A stretch of DNA of 56,017 bases from JAHITU01 sp043800905 (GTDB taxonomy: Bacteria > Patescibacteriota > Minisyncoccia > Phycocordibacterales > UBA12079): contig JAZDMO010000013.1 in NCBI GenBank assembly GCA_043800905.1, positions 1-56,017 of the forward strand. Reading direction: 5' to 3'. The notes under the pieces are model-generated. The model saw nothing but the letters and a program-made list of their open reading frames with translations. It was not told the DNA's origin and did no database searches. Numbering within the stretch: the stretch's first letter is position 1; every line of letters begins with the position of its first letter. The position numbers and the translations under genes were made by a program. Of this stretch, positions 23,969-31,281 are shown piece after piece.

Positions 23969-24130
23969 TTCCCTGCGGGTCCACGAGGACTTGTCTTGAC
24001 GGTTTCTAAATATAATTCTTCGCTATCGCTCGAATTATATGAAGAACCGCGTGACACAGCTCGTTGTTGCTCGTAAACTCGCAACATACTCCGCTGTTCA
24101 AGTCCACACAAAAGCTATCGCTTTCTGTGT
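23969..24130 (-). repeat. tRNA-Trp-derived three-way-junction element
   Basis: 23969-23993 is an exact 25-nt copy of 24130-24154 (tRNA-Trp 3' end plus 7 nt beyond it), 161 bp away. 24096-24105 is an inverted copy of the T-arm (GTTCAAGTCC). Between are hairpins ATATAATTC/GAATTATAT (loop GAGCGATAGCGAA on the minus strand) and GTTGC/GCAAC; just after the tRNA end is ACACAAAAGC/GCTTTCTGTGT. Same layout as at tRNA-Cys and tRNA-Gln. Confidence 0.65.
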
Positions 24131-24136
24131 TCCCTG

Positions 24137-24208
24137 CGGGTCCACGAGGACTTGAACCTCGGACGACGGTTTTGGAGACCGTTGTTTTACCAACTAAACT
24201 ATAGACCC
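24137..24208 (-). tRNA. tRNA-Trp (CCA)
   Basis: Acceptor GGGTCTA/TGGACCC with G discriminator, anticodon loop CTCCAAA (CCA), T-arm CGAGGTTCAAGTCCTCG. Lies 52 nt downstream of the helicase gene, possibly in the same transcript. Confidence 0.94.
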
Positions 24209-24260
24209 AATCTATAGAACTTCTGTATTTTAACAAATTTTTTACAAAAATTCTATAAAA

Positions 24261-25886
24261 TTATATAAACAATTTAACCAAACGGATATCTTCCCATGAA
24301 ATATTATCAGGTAAAACTTTTTTTATCGGGCTTAATTTATCCCCACCGATTTCTTTCCAAGCTTCTAAAATTCTTTCAAAATCATTTATATCCTGTTTTA
24401 AATAAGAAAAATTCACTCGCCCCTTTCCTCTTTCTTCATTCAATTTCTCTAAATGAGAAATAATTGTAGAAACCGCTAAATTTCTTTCACGAGCAATATC
24501 CTCAAGCATCATTTCTTGAGCAATCATTTCTTTGGTAATTTCATAAGTACTGACTCTTTCGTCATAATCTTCTTCGACTTTTGATACTTTTAAAAATTTG
24601 TCCTGAATTTCTTTTTTTTCTTTATCTTTTAATTTTGAAATTGATTCAACTACTTTTTCTGATTGAATTTGTAATTCATTATCAAATTCATAAATTTCAT
24701 CATTAATTCTTAAAGCCATGTCGTTTAAACCTTTCAAAAATAAACCTTCTAAAGACCTTACTCGAGAAAGGGCCACATAACCCATTCCTTCCACGAAAGA
24801 CTTAGAAAGGTCAATTTCAGCCAAATCAAGGCTCATTCCTTGACTCTTGTGAACTGTTATAGCCCAAGCCAAACGCAGTGGAATTTGAGTAATTTTAGCC
24901 TTTATAACCCCGTCTTCCTCAATATGCCATGGTTCTTCTTTTACCAAAATCCTTAATCCTTTGTAGGTTTCAACCACAGGTAACCCTCCTTCAAAAGAAA
25001 TAATTTTTCCTAGAGTTCCATTAACATAACCTTTTTCAAAATTATTTTTTACAAACATTACTGAAGCTCCTTCTTTTAGACGCAAAGTCTCTGGAGCCAA
25101 ACAAGATTTTTTTAAACTTTCTAATATTTTTTTATTTCCCATTTCTTTCATCCTAAAAATTTTAGAAGAAACTCCAATTTTATCTAATTCTTGTAAATTA
25201 AAACTATCCACATCTTGATTATGGGTAAATAATTTTGTAAATACAAAATCTTTATCATTTTTATTTTCTCGATTTTTTAATTTTTCTAAAATTTCTTGGT
25301 CTACTTCTTTTCTTCTTATTGCATTTAAAATTTCAATCAGACTATCATTATCTTCCTGACGATATTGCTCTTCTAAATAACAAACATGCAAATCCATATC
25401 TTGCCAAATATTAGAATGGTAAGCAAAACGAATTTTTTCATTGAAACGATTAATTGGTGGTAATTGAAAAAAATCACCACACAAAACAACCTGTAGACCT
25501 CCAAAAGGTAAATCTTCATCTAAAAAAGAACGACAAATATTATCGACTGCATCTAATTGGTGGGCGTGAAGCATTGAGATTTCATCTATAATTAAAACGC
25601 GTGCAAATTTAAATCTTTTTTTCAAATAGGCTTTTTTGAGTAATTTTTCTAAATCATGATGATTGATTTGATCTTTTATTCCTAAACCAGACCAAGAGTG
25701 AATTGTCACTCCATTCATATGAGTAGCAGCAATTCCCGTGGAAGCTGTTTTTCCTACCGGCACTCTATGGGAATTTAAAATATCAATATATTGATTGAGT
25801 AAATATGTTTTACCCGATCCGGCCGGACCAGTCAAAAAAACATTTTTTCCCATTTTTAAAATTTCTAAAGCTTCGGACTGTTTCAT
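24261..25886 (-). CDS. PIF1/RecD-like superfamily 1 DNA helicase
   Basis: 541 residues. Walker A GPAGSGKT at 20-27, Walker B-type IIDEISMLHA near 98-107, the QYRQ motif near 178, VHKSQGMSLDLAEID (motif V, about 360) and YVALSRVRSLEGL (motif VI). A C-terminal helix-turn-helix (AQEMMLEDIARERNLAVSTI) is of the HTH_40 type seen on PIF1 and RecQ helicases. Likely 5'-3' helicase for G4, R-loop or fork work. TATAAT at 25896-25901 is 9 nt before the ATG; leader nearly absent. Confidence 0.92.
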   Translation of the reverse strand: MKQSEALEILKMGKNVFLTGPAGSGKTYLLNQYIDILNSHRVPVGKTASTGIAATHMNGVTIHSWSGLGIKDQINHHDLEKLLKKAYLKKRFKFARVLIIDEISMLHAHQLDAVDNICRSFLDEDLPFGGLQVVLCGDFFQLPPINRFNEKIRFAYHSNIWQDMDLHVCYLEEQYRQEDNDSLIEILNAIRRKEVDQEILEKLKNRENKNDKDFVFTKLFTHNQDVDSFNLQELDKIGVSSKIFRMKEMGNKKILESLKKSCLAPETLRLKEGASVMFVKNNFEKGYVNGTLGKIISFEGGLPVVETYKGLRILVKEEPWHIEEDGVIKAKITQIPLRLAWAITVHKSQGMSLDLAEIDLSKSFVEGMGYVALSRVRSLEGLFLKGLNDMALRINDEIYEFDNELQIQSEKVVESISKLKDKEKKEIQDKFLKVSKVEEDYDERVSTYEITKEMIAQEMMLEDIARERNLAVSTIISHLEKLNEERGKGRVNFSYLKQDINDFERILEAWKEIGGDKLSPIKKVLPDNISWEDIRLVKLFI

Positions 25887-25895
25887 ATTCCAAAT

Positions 25896-25901
25896 ATTAT
25901 A
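25896..25901 (-). promoter_or_regulatory. -10 box of the helicase gene, near-leaderless
   Basis: TATAAT on the minus strand, 9 nt before the ATG at 25886. Confidence 0.55.
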
Positions 25902-25904
25902 TCA

Positions 25905-25953
25905 TAAAAAAACCAGCCCTGAGCTTGTCTTAAGCTCAGGGCTATTTTCTGGT
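25905..25953 (-). terminator. Terminator of the 25976 gene
   Basis: AGCCCTGAGCTTA pairs with AAGCTCAGGGCT, then GGTTTTTTTA on the minus strand. Confidence 0.85.
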
Positions 25954-25975
25954 TAATCTAAAATTGTTGAGGTGT

Positions 25976-26173
25976 TTACCTCATAATTTTTTGGTTTGCG
26001 GAGACAAAATTATCTCCAAGTTTTCTTACCACTTCACGAAATTTGGTTTGAGCTTCTTTTTTGGAAGCCCCACAAGAACAGGTGTTATCCTTGGGTCTCA
26101 TCTGACGACCACAGTTCCCGCAAATTGTAATCTTTTTGAAACTTCGTTTCAAACTTCTTAACTGACTAGGCAT
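25976..26173 (-). CDS. Zinc-ribbon miniprotein, unknown function
   Basis: 65 residues. ATG at 26173 chosen: AGGAGG is 8 nt upstream; a TTG one codon earlier is too close. A CGNCGRQMRPKDNTCSCG block gives CxxC and CxC, a small treble-clef or ribbon; the C-terminal half is a basic helix (KKEAQTKFREVVRKLG). Possibly nucleic-acid binding. Lies just behind another zinc-ribbon gene separated by a terminator. Confidence 0.6.
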   Translation of the reverse strand: MPSQLRSLKRSFKKITICGNCGRQMRPKDNTCSCGASKKEAQTKFREVVRKLGDNFVSANQKIMR

Positions 26174-26199
26174 CAAACAAACCTCCTTTTTAAATTATA

Positions 26200-26241
26200 A
26201 AAAATCAAAACCCGAGTTAGTTAAAAAACTTCTCGGGTTTT
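26200..26241 (-). terminator. Terminator of the 26266 gene
   Basis: AAAACCCGAG pairs with CTCGGGTTTT around a loop; followed by GATTTTTTATAA on the minus strand. Confidence 0.75.
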
Positions 26242-26265
26242 CGAAACAATAATAAAATCAAAACG

Positions 26266-26469
26266 TTATATGGATAAGCGATGTCCATGAAAACCCATAT
26301 CATTCTCTATAGGGATACCTACAGAAAAGGTTTTATCTAAAATACCGTCATATACGGCTCCATGTTTACAAAGAGACATACCACAAACAGGGCATTTCTT
26401 TTTTTCTACAACGTCTTCATCGATTTCACTTGTTCCTAAAAACGTACAGCAACCAGTGCAGGTTATCAT
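26266..26469 (-). CDS. Cysteine-rich miniprotein with CPVCG knuckle
   Basis: 67 residues, ATG preceded by GGAAGGTGG. MITCTGCCTFLG at the start and KKCPVCGMSLCKHG in the middle form a four-cysteine zinc ribbon; the tail has GFHGHRLSI. Promoter TTGACG, 16 nt, TAATAT upstream. Not recognised; one of four small zinc-ribbon proteins in the orphan gene group. Confidence 0.6.
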   Translation of the reverse strand: MITCTGCCTFLGTSEIDEDVVEKKKCPVCGMSLCKHGAVYDGILDKTFSVGIPIENDMGFHGHRLSI

Positions 26470-26572
26470 GTTCCACCTTCCTTAAAATTTAAGTTATTCA
26501 AAATAACCAGATTACTTCTGAATATACATATTACATCTTTTTTAGATTTCGTCAAAGATAATTTGTTTATAA

Positions 26573-26729
26573 ATAAAAACCACTGGAACTGAATTGTCCC
26601 AGTGGATAAAAAACGATTGTTAAGAGTCTTCCTCCTTTCTATCTACTCTACATTTAAAGAGATAGTTTCGATAGTGGCTGTCTTTTGTAGCCCTGCTTTG
26701 TTCTTCTGGACAGACAAAACACTCTTTCA
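26573..26729 (-). ncRNA. Candidate small RNA with Shine-Dalgarno but no reading frame
   Basis: Promoter TTGACA (26759-26764), 17-18 nt, ATATAA/TATAAA; terminator CCACTGG/CCAGTGG (26580-26605) with TTTTTATT. Inside are CTATCT/AGATAG and GTG..GTCT/AGAC..CAC stems and AAAGGAGGAAGACTC, but no start codon or frame follows the GGAGG. Either an sRNA or an orphan gene cassette that lost its gene. Confidence 0.45.
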
Positions 26730-26771
26730 ATCTTTTTATATTTTTATTATTTACTATTTGTCAATAGTTTT

Positions 26772-26820
26772 AAAAAGAATCGCCAATCGTAATCTCAACA
26801 GAGCTTACGATTGGCGATTC
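26772..26820 (-). terminator. Terminator of argS
   Basis: GAATCGCCAATCGTAA pairs with TTACGATTGGCGATTC, then TTTTTAAAAC on the minus strand. Confidence 0.9.
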
Positions 26821-26856
26821 TATGTCTCTATAAATCAATCTATTAATCAACTAAAC

Positions 26857-28632
26857 CTACATTTTCTCAACAGTTTCAATTCCCAATAAACTCAAACCAT
26901 TTTTCAAAACCTGAGCAGTTCCCTGTGCCAAAGCTAACCTTAATTGTTTTTCTTCCTTTGAGGCCTCTAAAACAGGACAATTGGCATAAAAAGCATTAAA
27001 TCTTTGAGCTAACTCATATAGATAATTACACATCAAATGTGGAGCAATTTCAGTTCCCGCCCTAAAAGCATATTGAGGATATCTTGCCAACCATTTCAAT
27101 AATTTTTCTTCATATTCCCCTATCTCCAAACCATTTGGTAACCCCGTTACCAAATGGTTAGATTTTTGGAGAATGGCTTGAGCTCGCACATAGGCATATA
27201 AAATATAAGCTCCTGAATAGCCTTCAAAATCAGCAAACTTTTTCGGATCATAATTTACATTTTTACTAAAATCATAAGAAAGTACTAAAAATTTCAAACC
27301 AGCTAGAGCCACTACCCGAGTTATCTCTTCTTTATCTTTTTCCGAATAATCTTTTATTTCAGCAATTTTAGTTTTAGACACTTCCAAAGCCTCTTCTAAA
27401 ATATCAGTTCCTTTAATATTTTTTCCACTACGTGAACTAGTCTTTTTCCCGTCCATCAAAAGCCACCCAAAAGATTCATGAAAATATTTATTTTCAAATT
27501 TAGAATCCAGAGTTTCTAAAATTTTTACTACTGCTTTAAAATGATCGTCCTGTTCTACTCCAGTTAAAGTCAAATTTAAAAACAAATTAGGATAATCTCT
27601 AAGCTTCTGAAAACCCAAAGCTAAATCCTTAGCCAAATAAGTTGGATTATTTTCACTAGTTTCAACCACCCAAGTAGCCAAACCTTCTTTTTCTCCATCA
27701 TAAATAATTGCTCCTTGGCTTTTGGTGAAAAGATTTCCAGTATTTTTTTCTACAATTTCTTTAGCTTCTTTAAAGACTTCGGATTCTGGATATTGTTTAT
27801 CATAAATCACCCCCAATTCTTTAAATAACTTTTCTTGATGTATTAAGCTCCAAATCTTAATTTTTTTATAAAGCTGAGTCGCTTCATTATCAACTTTTTT
27901 ATAAATGTCAGTATTGATTTTTCGAATCGCTTCTTCATTATCATCAAAATTTTCTGTGGCAAAAACATAAGCATCTGCGATATATTCCATTCTTTTGTGA
28001 GCATCCCAATTTTCAAAATCTTTTGGAACACCTCTTTGCATCAATCCCCAAGTGCTTTTAGCTGTGTGCATTCCAATATCTCCATAATAATTTGTTTTAA
28101 CTACATCAAACCCGAGATTTTCTAAAAGATTACACACAGAAAGCCCAGAAATCGCTCCTTTAATATGCCCAACCGTAAAAGCCTTGTGAGTATTAGGTTG
28201 CCCAAATTCCACCATAATTTGTTTTTTATTTTTTAAATCTCTATTATATTTTCCATAATCATCTTTTTTTTCCAGAATTTTTTTTAGAGAATTAATATAA
28301 AATTCTTCTTTTAAAATAAAATTAATATATCCAGAGCTTAATGGTTTAATGTCTTTTATTTCTGGTAAATCAATTTTTTTAGCAATTTCCTCTCCAACTT
28401 CCAATTTATCTTTACTAAGTAATCCAGAAACAACAGATATATTCACAGCATAATTTCCATGTGATTCATCTTTTGGATAAATAATTAAAATAGGTTTAGT
28501 ATTTTGTATGTTATTTTCTTTTAAGTAATCATCACAAATTATCCGAATTTTATCTGTTAGTTTTACTTTAAATAAGTCTTCCTCAAGAAGACAATTATTT
28601 TCTAATATTCCTTTTAATTTTATATCTGACAT
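26857..28632 (-). CDS. argS: Arginyl-tRNA synthetase
   Basis: 591 residues. N-terminal Add1 domain (1-95, DESHGNYAVNISVVSG), class Ia catalytic domain with FGQPNTHKAFTVGHIKGAI (HIGH-type motif HKAFTVGH near 153-160), and a DALR anticodon-binding C-terminus (EIAPHLMCNYLYELAQRFNA). Charges tRNA-Arg. No KMSKS lysine motif as usual in ArgRS. No Shine-Dalgarno; AT-rich promoter region (ATATAT tracts) upstream. Confidence 0.96.
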   Translation of the reverse strand: MSDIKLKGILENNCLLEEDLFKVKLTDKIRIICDDYLKENNIQNTKPILIIYPKDESHGNYAVNISVVSGLLSKDKLEVGEEIAKKIDLPEIKDIKPLSSGYINFILKEEFYINSLKKILEKKDDYGKYNRDLKNKKQIMVEFGQPNTHKAFTVGHIKGAISGLSVCNLLENLGFDVVKTNYYGDIGMHTAKSTWGLMQRGVPKDFENWDAHKRMEYIADAYVFATENFDDNEEAIRKINTDIYKKVDNEATQLYKKIKIWSLIHQEKLFKELGVIYDKQYPESEVFKEAKEIVEKNTGNLFTKSQGAIIYDGEKEGLATWVVETSENNPTYLAKDLALGFQKLRDYPNLFLNLTLTGVEQDDHFKAVVKILETLDSKFENKYFHESFGWLLMDGKKTSSRSGKNIKGTDILEEALEVSKTKIAEIKDYSEKDKEEITRVVALAGLKFLVLSYDFSKNVNYDPKKFADFEGYSGAYILYAYVRAQAILQKSNHLVTGLPNGLEIGEYEEKLLKWLARYPQYAFRAGTEIAPHLMCNYLYELAQRFNAFYANCPVLEASKEEKQLRLALAQGTAQVLKNGLSLLGIETVEKM

Positions 28633-28676
28633 ATTGACTTTTTATTAATATATATATATCATATAATTATACATAT

Positions 28677-28722
28677 GAAAAAGTACCTCTACTTGTTTTG
28701 TCCTGTAGCGGTACTTTTTCTT
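28677..28722 (-). terminator. Terminator of the NYN gene
   Basis: AAAAGTACC...GTAG pairs with CTAC...GGTACTTTT; T-run on both strands. Confidence 0.7.
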
Positions 28723-29208
28723 TTATATTCCTATTTTATTTTTTAAATTATTCATATAAACGATTTTATCTTTAGCAGTTTTCCTGAGCAAAAATGAGCA
28801 AGTTTTAACATGAGGGCTTAAAACTATTTTTAATTTTTTATTACTATATAAATAATCAACTAGTGAATAAAAATCGCCATCACTTGAAACAATCACTGCT
28901 TTATCATAATCATTATATTTTAAAATTGCTTTCAAAACCAAATCTGCATCTATATTTCCTTTTGGATTTCCAGACTTATCTAGTAAAACAGGTTTAAATT
29001 TTAAAACAAAACCAGCTTTTTCTAACATCTCATACAAATTTTTCTTTTCATTAATATAACCGATAAAAATATATGCTTTTTTAACTTTATATTTTTCTTT
29101 TAAATATATTCTAAATTTATTCCAATCTAAATCCCAACCTAAACTCTTTATTCCTCTGTATATATTTTGACTGTCAATAAAAGCAAAATTTTTTTCTTTT
29201 AAAAACAT
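28723..29208 (-). CDS. NYN domain ribonuclease-like protein (LabA/DUF88 type)
   Basis: 161 residues, the whole protein is one PIN-like NYN domain. Acidic residues in the expected places: FIDSQNIYRG (D12), KGNIDADLVLKAI (near 88-90) and VSSDGDFYSLV (near 109-111). This set binds Mg2+ and cleaves RNA in characterised relatives. Substrate unknown. Divergent from the RNHCP gene with a shared AT-rich promoter zone. Confidence 0.88.
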   Translation of the reverse strand: MFLKEKNFAFIDSQNIYRGIKSLGWDLDWNKFRIYLKEKYKVKKAYIFIGYINEKKNLYEMLEKAGFVLKFKPVLLDKSGNPKGNIDADLVLKAILKYNDYDKAVIVSSDGDFYSLVDYLYSNKKLKIVLSPHVKTCSFLLRKTAKDKIVYMNNLKNKIGI

Positions 29209-29239
29209 ATAGAATATAATAACATATTAAATAAATATT

Positions 29240-29524
29240 ATGAAAAAATTTCAAAGAACCATAGAGGATTTTGTTTGCGAAAATTGCGGAAAAAAGGTTG
29301 AAGGTAACGGTTATACTAATCACTGCCCTAATTGTCTATGGAGTAAACATGTGGATGTCAACCCCGGAGATAGAGCTTCTGATTGTAATGGTCTAATGGA
29401 ACCAATTTCTCAAGAACTTAAAAATGGAGAACAAATCATTGTTCATCAATGTATTAAATGCGGACATCAAAAGAAAAACAAAATTGCCCAAGAAGATAAT
29501 TTTGAAAAAATCTTAGAACTTTAA
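29240..29524 (+). CDS. RNHCP domain protein
   Basis: 94 residues. FVCENCGKKVEG, then TNHCPNCLWSKHVDVNPGDR, CNGLMEPI and HQCIKCGHQKKNK fit the RNHCP zinc-ribbon family (here TNHCP). Three CxxC pairs plus a lone Cys. Function of the family unknown, often near translation genes. TATAAT 19 nt upstream of ATG; no Shine-Dalgarno. Confidence 0.85.
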   Translation: MKKFQRTIEDFVCENCGKKVEGNGYTNHCPNCLWSKHVDVNPGDRASDCNGLMEPISQELKNGEQIIVHQCIKCGHQKKNKIAQEDNFEKILEL

Positions 29525-29569
29525 TTCTTTAACTGTTTAACTTAATCAAGTTTAAATAAAAAATACATT

Positions 29570-29605
29570 TGTACACTGAACTGACGACCGTTGAGTTAGT
29601 GTACA
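29570..29605. repeat. Palindrome TGTACACT...AGTGTACA with ACGACCGTT core
   Basis: Arms TGTACACTGAACT and AGTTAGTGTACA around GACGACCGTTG; T-rich tail TATTTTCTTTTTT suggests terminator use for the RNHCP gene. Related to 18322-18363. Confidence 0.7.
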
Positions 29606-29724
29606 TATTTTCTTTTTTATATTGACAAAATTTTCTCGGATGCTATTCTAAAACTTAGAATTAAATAGTTCGTTGCGAGGCAGTTTTTGATTAACTGTTT
29701 TTAACTTTTTAAAAGGAGGAAGCT

Positions 29725-29973
29725 GTGAACAACTCGATCTCTCAATTAAGAAGAAAGATTTTGAAAGAGACGAAAGCTCGGGCAACAAAGGAAGCAGATT
29801 TGGTTTCTTTTGTTAATAAAGTTGAAGAAACTTTCAAAAGAATGACTGAGGAAGCGCAAAAGCTTCAGGCTGGGGTTCTCCCAAACGATTTTCCCACAAA
29901 ATCATTGGCAGAAAATTTGACCGCCTCTTTGGCTAGAGGGGCCGACGATTTCCGCCGCAACTGTCTTCAATAA
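29725..29973 (+). CDS. Orphan helical miniprotein, unknown function
   Basis: 82 residues from a GTG preceded by AAAAGGAGG. Entirely helical and charged (LRRKILKETKARATKEADLV, then VNKVEETFKRMTEEAQKL), no cysteine until the last residues. Promoter TTGACA, 16 nt, TATTCT at about 29622-29650 and own terminator. Not recognised. Confidence 0.6.
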   Translation: MNNSISQLRRKILKETKARATKEADLVSFVNKVEETFKRMTEEAQKLQAGVLPNDFPTKSLAENLTASLARGADDFRRNCLQ

Positions 29974-30015
29974 ATAATTTTCTAAGGAATTTTAAAAATG
30001 AATTTTCATTTTAAA

Positions 30016-30056
30016 GGCCTCAAAATGCAAAGCGTTTTGGGGCCATTAATTTTTAT
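30016..30056 (+). terminator. Terminator of the 29725 gene
   Basis: GGCCTCAAAA pairs with TTTTGGGGCC around TGCAAAGCG; moderate T-run ATTTTTATG. Confidence 0.7.
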
Positions 30057-30075
30057 GTTCAATGTCTAAAATTTT

Positions 30076-30822
30076 TTATTCAAAAAAAACAGTCAATTCC
30101 AAAGCGTTATCGTACTGAGGTAAACCAGAAGGGTTATCTTTTTTCAAAATTAAAGATCCTCTATTTTCTACTCCTTCAATTTTTTCAGGTTTTGTAAATT
30201 CTAAATTAGCTTTAAAAGGAACAAAGTCTTCTACCATCCAATCACCCTGAGATGTCGCATAACCTTCAGCGATAATCAAACCATCCCAATTAGTTAAAAT
30301 TACCGGAAAAGAACCCTCAAAATACCAATTTCCCCTAGCTTTTCCTTCTAAAATTAGAGGATTAGAAATTTTTTGTCCGTCTTTAATATTTTCTAAAATA
30401 ATTAAATCTTTTAAACTTTCTTGTGAATTTAAATTTTCTGTAAAGACTTGCTCACTTACTTTATCTCGACACTGTCTTGGATAAGATTCCATTACTGAAT
30501 TTCCTGCTTCTACACAAGAAATAAAATCTTTTACACTTGAATCACTCTCATTTTGTTGGGAAAAAGAACAAAAAGGAACACATTGTAAAGTGCACATAAC
30601 AGCCTCTTTTTCATGACGACAAGCAGAACCACATTCATTAAAAATTCCCCCATTGATATCACACCAATTTTGACTAATTCCTTCACATTCTTCTTGTTCA
30701 AAAATCCAAGTCCCATTATTTTGAATACAAGCAGAAACTATACTTTTACTGGAATTTTCTTTAAATAAATAAACCCCGCCTAAAATTAAAACAATAATGA
30801 TTAAATAGATTATTTTTTTCAT
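30076..30822 (-). CDS. Exported Gmad2 immunoglobulin-like domain protein
   Basis: 248 residues. N-terminal membrane anchor or signal (2-20, KKIIYLIIIVLILGGVYLF), a cysteine-rich part (31-95: repeated GTW/GG.F..C motifs and CVPFCSF), a CVEAGNSVMESYPRQCRD motif, then a Gmad2 beta domain from about 135 (LIILENIKDGQKISNPLILE to LELTVFFE). Surface or envelope role likely, ligand unknown. Ends close to the rhodanese gene upstream (10 nt), so the two form an operon. Confidence 0.82.
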   Translation of the reverse strand: MKKIIYLIIIVLILGGVYLFKENSSKSIVSACIQNNGTWIFEQEECEGISQNWCDINGGIFNECGSACRHEKEAVMCTLQCVPFCSFSQQNESDSSVKDFISCVEAGNSVMESYPRQCRDKVSEQVFTENLNSQESLKDLIILENIKDGQKISNPLILEGKARGNWYFEGSFPVILTNWDGLIIAEGYATSQGDWMVEDFVPFKANLEFTKPEKIEGVENRGSLILKKDNPSGLPQYDNALELTVFFE

Positions 30823-30832
30823 AACAAATTAT

Positions 30833-31168
30833 TTAAATTATTAACGGTAAATTTTCTTTTTTCCAAGATAACAATCCCCCCTCCAAATCTTTTACATTCG
30901 TAAAACTTAAAGTTTTCAAAACACTATAAAGAATTTGGCTTCTAGAACCACTTCGACAATAAACAACAATTGGTTCATTTTTTTTATTTGAAATCCCAAT
31001 TTTATTTAAATCAGCTAAAAAATTTTCTGAAAGATTTAATAAAACAGCTCCTTTTATATACCCTCTTTTAAATTCATCTGGAGTCCTAACATCTAAAAGA
31101 ACAAAATTTTCTTTATTTTGTATTCTCTTATATAAATCTTTAGCTGAAATAAAATCGTTACTATCCAT
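30833..31168 (-). CDS. Single-domain rhodanese sulfurtransferase
   Basis: 111 residues from the ATG at 31168. I reject an in-frame ATG at 31186 because TATAAT (31175-31180) overlaps that region and lies exactly 6 nt before 31168: a leaderless start. VLLDVRTPDEFKRGYIKGAV and the active loop VVYCRSGSRS with Cys71 are typical; it would carry a persulfide. The cysteine desulfurase of this window is a possible sulfur donor (inference). Confidence 0.9.
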   Translation of the reverse strand: MDSNDFISAKDLYKRIQNKENFVLLDVRTPDEFKRGYIKGAVLLNLSENFLADLNKIGISNKKNEPIVVYCRSGSRSQILYSVLKTLSFTNVKDLEGGLLSWKKENLPLII

Positions 31169-31174
31169 AGAACA

Positions 31175-31180
31175 ATTATA
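31175..31180 (-). promoter_or_regulatory. -10 box of the rhodanese gene, leaderless spacing
   Basis: TATAAT on the minus strand, 6 nt before the ATG at 31168. Confidence 0.65.
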
Positions 31181-31268
31181 GCACATAATTTGTTTTTTAC
31201 TTGATATCCCTCAAAGTCCTTATAAAAGGTTTTTCTCATTTTTATTTTACCCATATAAAAATTAGTGT

Positions 31269-31274
31269 TATAAT
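31269..31274 (+). promoter_or_regulatory. -10 box of the VanY gene, leaderless spacing
   Basis: TATAAT, 7 nt before the ATG at 31282; decides the start. Confidence 0.65.
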
Positions 31275-31281
31275 TAGTTTT

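Noticed and set aside
24006..24236. Frame across tRNA-Trp and its element
   Set aside because: Translates the reverse of a tRNA gene and hairpins.
26602..26889. Plus-strand frame of 95 residues starting with GTG beside argS
   Set aside because: Overlaps the argS end and two minus-strand hairpins, has no ribosome binding site, and reads like the complement of structured DNA.
31201..31281. 27-residue N-terminal extension of the VanY protein
   Set aside because: It runs through the -10 box; the ATG at 31282 gives a normal membrane anchor.
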